The notes under the pieces are model-generated. The model ran no database searches, had not been told where the DNA came from, and saw only the letters and a program-made list of their open reading frames with translations. From Allomyces macrogynus ATCC 38327 (lineage: Eukaryota > Blastocladiomycota > Blastocladiomycetes > Blastocladiales > Blastocladiaceae), in contig GG745342.1 in the NCBI GenBank assembly GCA_000151295.1, positions 1,224,152-1,248,377 of the forward strand: a stretch of 24,226 nt of DNA. Direction: 5' to 3'. Below are positions 10,265 through 16,524 of the stretch, in pieces. Positions within the stretch are counted from its first letter, which is position 1. Each line of letters starts with the position of its first letter. A program made the position numbers and the translations under genes.

Positions 10265-10620
10265 CACCTGTGCCCTAGGACCCTGCCCTAGGTCCAACCC
10301 TAGGTCAAAATGCTGTCCTAGGTCCACGCCGCTCCAGGACCACCACCTCGATGAACCCCCACCGCGGCCACTTCGATTAATGGTTCTCGACATGCCCCTG
10401 TAAGCCTGAGGACCTGGACTGGACTTCTGGGACCTAGGTCCACGCCGGTCGGGGAATGGAATTTGGGGACGTGTACCGCAAGCAAGTCTGAGAAAGGGTG
10501 CTGGGGATGGGTAGACTGGGAATTGGGACCTAGGAATGTGTGTCTGGGACCTAGGTCCACGCGCAGGCAGCGCAGCTGCCCTTGGGGCCAGGGGGTTCGG
10601 GGAATGGTTGGAGATGGGTT
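10265..10620 (+). repeat. Repeat A, copy 1 (356 bp, CCTAGG-rich)
   Basis: This aligns without gaps to 20084-20440 at an offset of 9819, with about 18 mismatches by eye (roughly 95% identity), same orientation. It holds seven CCTAGG hexamers (first at 10274, last at 10550), where about one per 4 kb would be expected by chance. Two sit inside the 12-base perfect palindrome GGACCTAGGTCC (10430 and 10547). No credible gene is in it. It could be a dispersed host repeat or part of the viral element's own repeats. Confidence 0.9.
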
Positions 10621-10692
10621 GCGGAATGGTTGGGGAATGGTTGCGGAATGGTTGGGGGAATGGTTGCGGAATGGTTGCGGAATGGTTGGGGT
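10598..10692 (+). repeat. Minisatellite of a 10-11 base unit (GGAATGGTTGc/g)
   Basis: About eight imperfect tandem copies of GGAATGGTTG with a variable following base run out from the end of repeat A copy 1. Copy 2 of repeat A has only the first one or two units, so the array expanded or contracted after the copies separated. Confidence 0.85.
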
Positions 10693-10693
10693 A

Positions 10694-10862
10694 CGTTATG
10701 CAAATCCGATAACATGATGCGAATTCCTGGGGTTCGTTATGCGAATCCAATAACATGATGCGAATTTCAGAAAACGCTATGTGAATTTCAGGAAACGTTA
10801 TGTGAATTTCAGAAAAGCATTTTGTGAATTTCCAGCCCAGATGGCTCATTATGTGAATATGG
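10694..10862 (+). repeat. Minisatellite of a 19-22 base unit (CGTTATGTGAATTTCAG type)
   Basis: About eight degenerate units alternate, such as CGTTATGCGAATCCAATAA, CATGATGCGAATTTCAGAA and CGTTATGTGAATTTCAGAAA. The array sits between repeat A and repeat B at the left locus and is absent from the right locus, where A and B are nearly adjacent. Confidence 0.8.
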
Positions 10863-10948
10863 CTTTTGGTATATTCAAGAATAGGTCTGGGAGGTCACTT
10901 CCAGAAGACTACCTCCCCAATCCAAGGCAATACGGGAGATTCAGTAAA

Positions 10949-11220
10949 CTGGACATGGTTTACAAACTGTGTCCAGTGAGTTGCTCTGAATTGGCCTCCC
11001 AGATAGGTGGACATAGTGGACATAGTAGACACCCTTTTTTCAGTTCTCCCCCTGGAGAGCTCGGGGGAGAAGATGTGCACAATCTGCACACACACTTATT
11101 TTATTTTTTTTTATAAAACTTCTGATAAACTATGTCCACTATGTCCACTATGTCCAAACCCCCATGGGAGGCCATTTAGAGTGGACACACCTTGGACAGG
11201 GTTTACCCAACTATGTCCAA
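10949..11220. repeat. Repeat B, copy 1 (foldback element, about 272 bp)
   Basis: The two ends are imperfect inverted repeats: the left arm (about 10949-11034) contains TTGGCCTCCCAGATAGG and GGACATAGTGGACATAG, and the right arm (about 11129-11220) contains their reverse complements (TATGTCCACTATGTCC, GGGAGGCCATTTAGAGTGG). The middle has a hairpin of TTCTCCCCC with GGGGGAGAA and a conserved GATGTGCACAATCTGCACA core. The arms are built from 9-base TGTCCACTA-type units. It resembles a MITE or foldback repeat. The TVpol gene ends 26 bases beyond its right edge. Confidence 0.8.
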
Positions 11221-11245
11221 ATGAAAAAAGCTCTCAAAAAAACTC

Positions 11246-13567
11246 CTACTCGCTGTCATCATCTGAAAGGTCCATCACTGTCGGACCACTGTACTCGTAC
11301 AATGTAACCTTCCGTCCATCCACTACCTTGCGCTTTTGCATGAAGAGCTTGTCATCCCCCCGCTTGGTTGTGTCCACAGCTTGACTCAAAGACACCCCAA
11401 GGAGTGTGCTTGAAACCACCTGCTGGCCTGGGAACCGCTTTTTGACGTACTTTTGATACATGGAGTAGATGTCTCTGCTGTCCATGACCTTCTCCACCTC
11501 TACAGCCCGACCAGGCTCCATGAGGTTCCGTGGGAAGCCCCCATAGTCCACAAACTCCTTGATAAGCGTGGCAACAGGGTCAATGCAAGCCACCGCCATG
11601 GCTTCATGGTCTTCGTTTCGTGGGAACTTGGACAAGCGAATACCACTCAGGTCCAGGTTCATGATGTACGTGAAAATCTTGTTTGCGTTTGCCTTGACAA
11701 ACTCGGAGAGCTGTTCAAAGTACTCCTCATCACAGCGGTGAATGTTTGAAACCTTCAGACAGAACACTCGGCGACCAGTTGCTGTAAGTGGCAGGATTGC
11801 CTCGTTGTTCGAGTTAATCATGAAATTGTTCATGTTCTTGGCCACATAGCGATGCACGCCCTTTTCGTTGATGACAATCTTGTCGTCCATGGTCATGTTC
11901 TTGAGCTTGTCAAACATGGACTTGCATTGATTGAAGCCCACTGCGGGCATCTCATCAAACAATACCAGCGACTTGTTCTCGAGCTCTGAGTTGAACATCT
12001 GTGCAAGGAACTGGTCTGCATTGTTGAGGGTCAAGCACAGCTCCTTTCCAAGCAAATGCTCGGACAATGTCTGGTAGAAGAACCCCTTGCCAGTCCCCTC
12101 GAGACCAGTGATGCACAGGACCACCCCATTGGCTTTGCTTGACTTGAATAGCTCCTGCACCCATTTCAGGACATACGTGTACTCTGTCTCGCGGTTACTG
12201 CAAATGACCTGCAGAATGTAGTCGAGGTATGGTGCAACCTCATCCCGCTCCACATGACATCCCAGATTGGTCGCAGCAAATCCTGGGAAAGCATTGAAAT
12301 GCTCAATGTAGGTTTTCCCAGACGGTTCTCCCCATGTCGGCTTGTGGAAATCGAAAATCCGGGTCTTGACCTGTGGCATGTAATCGCCAAAGGTTGCATC
12401 AATTACCATGTTGACAGTCTCACGCGGAACATTGAGCAGCCAGGGGTCGTGAATCGAAGCGCGGAAGTAGTACTTGCCCACGTACAAGTCCTTGCAACAG
12501 AACTCGCCCACATAGCACTTGAGGACTTCAATGTAGTTTTCCCGGTCTTCCTTGTCTGTCAGACGACGAATGTGATAATACACTTTCCATGCCCACCCCT
12601 GGTCATAAGATGGCTCCTTTTGCAGGACCTCTGCAACAAACGCCTTGGGGTCATCACAATGGTCAGGGAAATCCTTTTCCTGCAGCGTCACGTGGTTGTG
12701 CACAATGGGCTTCTCTGCCCACTTGACATCGAACCCAGTTTGCTGAACCGTGTGCTGATGCAGCTCCTCGAGAAGCTGCTCATTGACGCGTTCGTCTTTG
12801 ACCAGCATCACGCCATCAAAGCAAAGGACACTCGGTGCAATGCCACGCTTGCAGAAGAACTCAACCGCCTCCATCAGAATGACGCTTTCCACCGCTTGGA
12901 ACACGTTTGCCATGACTGAGCCCTTGTTAACAACTGAGGCAGAGCGTTCCTTTGAGAATTGAACAATGACCGGGTAATTGGCAGCAATCTGCGGGTACGC
13001 AACATTGTACAGCGTCTTGTGCATTTCCATGAGCTCTGGGTGAAGGCCCCGGGGCGGGTACTCACTGAAAATGACGCTCAGGAAATCAGACTTTTCCTTG
13101 AGCTTGTACTTGGACAGCGCCTCGTCGCGATTCTCAAGGTACAGGTCCAGAGCCTTGCTGTTGAGGTTGTAAACCGACAAGATGGTCTTGAAAATGGATG
13201 GAGCGGCTGCCACCATGTCATTGTCCTGCAGCACACCTGCTGCAAGGGCACTCCGAAAGTCCTTCTTTAACCCTTGCAGAGAAGTGCTGGTCGCATAGAG
13301 ACGTCCAAAGCGCTTCTCTTGGTTTCGCTTCTTGTTTGTGAACGAGTAGACTGTCTCCTTGCCATCCCCATATGACAGGTTAAAGAGGTTCTGGTAATCC
13401 TTGAGCTGCATCTTAATGCTCTGAGGAACACCCGAGTGCTTCTTGGTAAGGTCTTTGAGCACGTCCATGTTGACAAATTCACGAAGAACGACTTGGCGAC
13501 TGTCCTTCATGAGCTTGTCAAGACGAGCCATGGTTTCCTTGAGCTGGGGCGAGGTTGTGTTCTGCAT
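11246..13567 (-). CDS. TVpol-type DNA polymerase fused to superfamily 3 helicase
   Basis: The viral replication protein, 773 residues. The N-terminal third looks like the transposon/virus family A polymerase (TVpol): QDNDMVAAAPSI near 114-125 fits polymerase motif A, and SVLCFDGVMLVKDE near 246-259 fits motif C. The C-terminal part is a D5-like SF3 helicase: Walker A GLEGTGKG at 488-495, Walker B LVLFDEM at 534-540, a sensor region NFMINSNNEAIL at 581-592, and a TGRRVF arginine finger at 597-602. This two-domain fusion is known from PLVs and virophages, where it replaces the protein-primed polymerase B of classic Polintons. It reads away from the Cys-rich gene across a 136-base divergent promoter region. 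The T10-CTCATT tract ends 18 bases before the ATG. No frameshift is seen. The polymerase assignment is from motifs only; the helicase is secure. Confidence 0.88.
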   Translation of the reverse strand: MQNTTSPQLKETMARLDKLMKDSRQVVLREFVNMDVLKDLTKKHSGVPQSIKMQLKDYQNLFNLSYGDGKETVYSFTNKKRNQEKRFGRLYATSTSLQGLKKDFRSALAAGVLQDNDMVAAAPSIFKTILSVYNLNSKALDLYLENRDEALSKYKLKEKSDFLSVIFSEYPPRGLHPELMEMHKTLYNVAYPQIAANYPVIVQFSKERSASVVNKGSVMANVFQAVESVILMEAVEFFCKRGIAPSVLCFDGVMLVKDERVNEQLLEELHQHTVQQTGFDVKWAEKPIVHNHVTLQEKDFPDHCDDPKAFVAEVLQKEPSYDQGWAWKVYYHIRRLTDKEDRENYIEVLKCYVGEFCCKDLYVGKYYFRASIHDPWLLNVPRETVNMVIDATFGDYMPQVKTRIFDFHKPTWGEPSGKTYIEHFNAFPGFAATNLGCHVERDEVAPYLDYILQVICSNRETEYTYVLKWVQELFKSSKANGVVLCITGLEGTGKGFFYQTLSEHLLGKELCLTLNNADQFLAQMFNSELENKSLVLFDEMPAVGFNQCKSMFDKLKNMTMDDKIVINEKGVHRYVAKNMNNFMINSNNEAILPLTATGRRVFCLKVSNIHRCDEEYFEQLSEFVKANANKIFTYIMNLDLSGIRLSKFPRNEDHEAMAVACIDPVATLIKEFVDYGGFPRNLMEPGRAVEVEKVMDSRDIYSMYQKYVKKRFPGQQVVSSTLLGVSLSQAVDTTKRGDDKLFMQKRKVVDGRKVTLYEYSGPTVMDLSDDDSE

Positions 13568-13703
13568 TGTTCTTTACTTTTGGAATGAGAAAAAAAAAAG
13601 AAGAGATATGCACGAGATTAAATGCGTTTGAACGCATCGATAATCCAGTCGTGTTGCAAATTAAGTCCCAGATTTGACTAACAGTCAACACCCATTTTCC
13701 ACA
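13568..13703. promoter_or_regulatory. Divergent promoter region of TVpol and the Cys-rich gene
   Basis: This 136-base gap drives TVpol leftward and the Cys-rich gene rightward. It contains the T-tract motif for TVpol at 13586-13599 (minus strand). On the plus strand no clear T-tract precedes the Cys-rich gene. Confidence 0.5.
13586..13599 (-). promoter_or_regulatory. T-tract promoter motif of TVpol
   Basis: On the minus strand this reads TTTTTTTTTTCTCA, 18 bases before the TVpol ATG. It matches the motif before the capsid genes (T-run followed by CTC or CTTG). Confidence 0.5.
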
Positions 13704-13946
13704 ATGCCACTCATCATGAAGACGTGCGTCAAGTGCTGCAAACCAAATCTGACCAAGTATGCAACATGTATGCCGTGCATGCAGAAAGCAAAGCGTTGTG
13801 CGGCAATGGGGTGCACCAAACTCGTGTTCAAACCATCCCACGATATTTGCTACACCTGCAACCTCAAGGCATCAGGTCCCACAAAAAAGTGTCGCTGTGG
13901 CAAAATCATCAAGTTGGGCTACAGTACTTGCTTCCTTTGTAAGTAA
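13704..13946 (+). CDS. Small Cys-rich, probably zinc-binding protein (viral)
   Basis: An 80-residue protein with an unusual density of cysteines in paired motifs: CVKCC, CMPC, CAAMGC, CYTC, CRC and a terminal CFLC. The spacing suggests two or three zinc ribbons or knuckles. I do not recognise the family. Small zinc-ribbon proteins occur in PLVs and virophages and could act in transcription or DNA binding, but that is inference. The frame is open back to a Met at 13674; I chose 13704 because the Cys-rich domain begins right after it, and a Met at 13716 is also possible. It is the first gene of a rightward cluster with the two recombinase genes. Confidence 0.75.
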   Translation: MPLIMKTCVKCCKPNLTKYATCMPCMQKAKRCAAMGCTKLVFKPSHDICYTCNLKASGPTKKCRCGKIIKLGYSTCFLCK

Positions 13947-13970
13947 TTCTCAAACGCGTTTGGACCTAGG

Positions 13971-13984
13971 ATTTTTTTTCTTGT
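13971..13984 (+). promoter_or_regulatory. T-tract promoter motif of the tyrosine-recombinase-like gene
   Basis: ATTTTTTTTCTTGT ends 16 bases before the ATG at 14001. The same string occurs on the minus strand before the major capsid gene. It is bracketed by two CCTAGG hexamers (13965 and 13985). Confidence 0.6.
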
Positions 13985-14000
13985 CCTAGGATAAACAAAC

Positions 14001-15149
14001 ATGGAACAAATTCTTCAGCAGCTTCTCGAGGGTCAGGCTGTCATGCTGAACCGCATTGCCCAGCTTGAACGTGGTGTTACAGTCATGACACAATTCGTCG
14101 AACGATTCCAGACAGCCATGGGTGTGAAAGTCGAGGAACCACCTCAGGACCAGCCCCAGAACCAGCCCAAGGAAGTCATCGAGCTGCCTGTTGCCGATTC
14201 AGAATCAGAGATTGTGATTCAGGAACACGAGCCACTCGAGGAGTTTGTTTTCGAACTGCTCCTCAAGGAGTATGTCCATGATGCCAATGACAAACCGTGC
14301 GAAAAAGCCACCAAGAAGCGCCGCAAAAATTTGCTGACGTGGTTCAAGGGCAATGTGTTGCAGATGAAGGGGAGTGAGGGGCTAGACATTGTTGCTGAAT
14401 GGTCATGGCTGTTTGACATGATGAACATGTGTCAGCTCAAGGACACGGCCGCTGCCTTGAACAGCATCAAGCTCTCTGGAAAGCGTTTCTCGAACGTGGA
14501 CATTGAGGACCTCCACCACCAGTGCCATGAACGGCGCAAAACCAAGGACAAGATGACCAGTGTGCTCAACGCAAAGAAGCCCCTGGTGGTGTCCCTTGAC
14601 CAATGCAAAGCCTATGCAGCAACCGTCCCTGTCCAGCCATTGCCAGACGGTCTCCTGGCCATTTTCATTTCAGCTGCTGTGGGCCTGCGGTGTGACCCAG
14701 TGTACCTGACATGTGCCAAGACTGATGACTACCCCTACCTCGAAGTCGAGGGTGAGCACCTCTGGATGCGTGGTCCGATTATGAGCGCCAAGGCCAAGGA
14801 CAAGGGGTACAGCATCAATGTGCTCATTGACCCAGCATTCGCCAGCCACATTGCCGTGAGTGTACAAGAGCGGGCCAAAATGGGTCAGAAATTCGTTTTC
14901 GCTGATTTGGTGGACGAGGACAAGGACAAGAGCTTTGACCGCTATTCCAGACTCATCCGCATGGCATCCCAGAGCATTCCGGAGCTGAACAGTGCGAGTA
15001 CTGTCGATTTCCGCAAGGCTCACGTGACCCACGACCTGGGCCTGTACAAGCGCAATGCCATGACCTATGAGGAGCTCAATGCCTGGTTCTCTGCACGCAG
15101 GCACAGTCTGGCCGTGCTGGACCATTACTACCGCCCGGACGCGGAATAG
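14001..15149 (+). CDS. Tyrosine-recombinase-like protein (viral)
   Basis: A 382-residue protein. Residues 1-40 form a heptad-like coiled coil (MEQILQQLLEGQAVML), followed by an acidic/Pro-rich linker to about 80. The C-terminal half matches the tyrosine recombinase catalytic fold: AIFISAAVGLRCDPVYL places the first Arg at 230, MSAKAKDKGYSINV supplies a candidate Lys at 265 or 267, VDFRKAHVTHDL gives the second Arg at 338, and ARRHSLAVLDHYYRPD gives the His at 368 and the nucleophile Tyr at 376 or 377. The His usually found three residues before the second Arg is Val here, so activity is not certain. Tyrosine recombinases of PLVs, Sputnik-type virophages and Cryptons cut and join DNA by a covalent Tyr intermediate. 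It ends 22 bases before the rve integrase, in one rightward cluster. The assignment rests on motifs only. Confidence 0.7.
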   Translation: MEQILQQLLEGQAVMLNRIAQLERGVTVMTQFVERFQTAMGVKVEEPPQDQPQNQPKEVIELPVADSESEIVIQEHEPLEEFVFELLLKEYVHDANDKPCEKATKKRRKNLLTWFKGNVLQMKGSEGLDIVAEWSWLFDMMNMCQLKDTAAALNSIKLSGKRFSNVDIEDLHHQCHERRKTKDKMTSVLNAKKPLVVSLDQCKAYAATVPVQPLPDGLLAIFISAAVGLRCDPVYLTCAKTDDYPYLEVEGEHLWMRGPIMSAKAKDKGYSINVLIDPAFASHIAVSVQERAKMGQKFVFADLVDEDKDKSFDRYSRLIRMASQSIPELNSASTVDFRKAHVTHDLGLYKRNAMTYEELNAWFSARRHSLAVLDHYYRPDAE

Positions 15150-15171
15150 ATTTTGTTGAGTTACTGTAAAG

Positions 15172-16413
15172 ATGGCCAAGAAGCAGTCCAAGGAACAAGA
15201 CCATAGCAACGACCCAAATCGCCAACCGCTGAGCAGACCCCAGGAGCTATTCTTGAAATGGTTGTATTATGAACGGTTTCCAGGCGCAGGGTACCATGCT
15301 CTGTACAAGGCAGTTGTGCGTGAGGCACCATCAACTCTTCCCCACATTTACCGCAACCAGGTTCGGGAATGGCTGAACACACAGGAGCTGTACCAGCGCA
15401 ACAAGCAGCCCCCTCCCAAGCGTGACATTCGACGCATCCAGGCCACCTCTGTTTCGCGCGTCTACCAGCTGGACCTCATCGACATGGGCGAAGAGCGTAT
15501 GTGGAAGGGCTTTCGCTATATTTTGAATGTGGTGGACGTGGCCAGTCGCAAGCTGTTCCTTGAGCCACTCAAGAAAAAGACACAGGGCACAGTGTACCTC
15601 GCATTCAAGAAAATCGCCAAGCATGAACACTTTGGCAACAACCCGACCATCCACATGGACAATGGCGGTGAATTCGCTGCCATTAAACGCGACCCGAGCA
15701 TTCGATGTGTGCTGGGCAAGCCCCACGTACCCATGGGCCAGGGCATGGTTGAGTCGCTTAATAAACAGGTGCGGCGTTATGTCAACATGTATCTGCAGCA
15801 AGGCTACAATGACTGGCCCATGGCTATCCCTCGATTCCAGGACTCATTGAACTCTTTGTCGCGGAGAGGCACTGGCGGTCTGTCGGCCAATGAGGCTCAC
15901 GAGATGCCCAAGGAAGAGTCCAAGGTGTATTTCGAGGAACTGAAAGCAAAACGAACGCACAGCGACGACCCGCTCAATGACAATTTGCTGCCACTCGGTG
16001 CCACTGTGCGCTACCAATTACCAAACAAGAGTCAGCTGGAGAAAAAGAACATGCCCACGTACAGTGCCACGGTGCATACCATTGTTCAGCGCCGAAAGGG
16101 CACGGGCATCAGCAGTCCTTCGTATAAGATTTCAGACATGCCTCGGTGGTACAATGCCAGTGATTTGCAGGTCATCAAAAAGGTCGAGGTGTATGAGCGT
16201 GAGAAGCGGCCTGTGGTGCAGCGTGTCAAGAACACTTCGAACGTGGTCATGGTCCCGGCCGAGCAGGTCCTGAGGCGCTCAGAGCATCTTCGCAACAAGC
16301 AGGCGCCAGAAGCCGCACCAGTGGTTGCTCCAGAGCCCGCCCCAGAGCCAGAAGAAGAAGAGCCATTTGTGCCACGTCGCTCAGAGCGTATTTGCAATCG
16401 GTCAGCGCAATAG
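15172..16413 (+). CDS. Retroviral-type (rve, DDE) integrase, Maverick/Polinton family
   Basis: A 413-residue integrase that would insert the linear viral DNA into the host chromosome. Catalytic residues are visible in order: Asp101 in YQLDLIDMG, Asp163 in IHMDNGGEFAA, and Glu194 in GQGMVESLNKQVRRY. The N-terminal 90 residues are helical with no clear HHCC zinc finger. After the core, LLPLGATVRYQLPN to SYKISDMPRWYNASDLQV is a beta-rich SH3/chromo-like region typical of Polinton integrases. The tail is Pro/Glu-rich and ends in basic PRRSERICNRSAQ. It follows the tyrosine-recombinase-like gene by 22 bases. Its last 12 bases overlap a convergent frame downstream of the fibre gene. The catalytic triad and frame are intact. 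Confidence 0.92.
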   Translation: MAKKQSKEQDHSNDPNRQPLSRPQELFLKWLYYERFPGAGYHALYKAVVREAPSTLPHIYRNQVREWLNTQELYQRNKQPPPKRDIRRIQATSVSRVYQLDLIDMGEERMWKGFRYILNVVDVASRKLFLEPLKKKTQGTVYLAFKKIAKHEHFGNNPTIHMDNGGEFAAIKRDPSIRCVLGKPHVPMGQGMVESLNKQVRRYVNMYLQQGYNDWPMAIPRFQDSLNSLSRRGTGGLSANEAHEMPKEESKVYFEELKAKRTHSDDPLNDNLLPLGATVRYQLPNKSQLEKKNMPTYSATVHTIVQRRKGTGISSPSYKISDMPRWYNASDLQVIKKVEVYEREKRPVVQRVKNTSNVVMVPAEQVLRRSEHLRNKQAPEAAPVVAPEPAPEPEEEEPFVPRRSERICNRSAQ

Positions 16414-16524
16414 GTAGAGACTCAGGGTAACGTGGACGCCAACCGCTGACAGATTGATGTCACTCATCCAGTTGAAGCAGTAGGTGTGGGTCGAGTCAAG
16501 ATACACTGGGGCTGATGCACTCAT
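16402..16524 (-). pseudogene. Probable detached C-terminus of the fibre protein after an in-frame stop
   Basis: Directly after the fibre gene's TAG stop (16525-16527) the same frame continues with ATG and 40 more codons to a TGA at 16402-16404. The peptide contains PVYLDSTHTYCFNWM and alternating hydrophobic residues (VHVTLSLYLL), as in the last strands of a trimeric jelly-roll knob. It may be the lost end of the fibre, a short independent gene, or reached by readthrough. It overlaps the integrase 3' end by 12 bases. Confidence 0.5.

Noticed and set aside
10208..10290. tRNA-like B box (GGTTCGATCC on the minus strand) near repeat A, as a tRNA or tRNA-derived SINE
   Set aside because: The flanking bases do not form a good T stem or acceptor stem, and no A box at the right distance is convincing.
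10157..10849. Minus-strand frame of 230 residues across repeat A and the minisatellites
   Set aside because: Its translation only mirrors the DNA repeats (for example runs of IPQPF and HSPT); nothing suggests selection for protein.
12254..12919. Plus-strand frame of 221 residues opposite the TVpol-helicase gene
   Set aside because: It is a shadow of the minus-strand gene, whose motifs are clear.
14670..15209. Minus-strand frame of 179 residues opposite the tyrosine-recombinase-like gene
   Set aside because: It is antisense to a better-supported gene and has no motif of its own.
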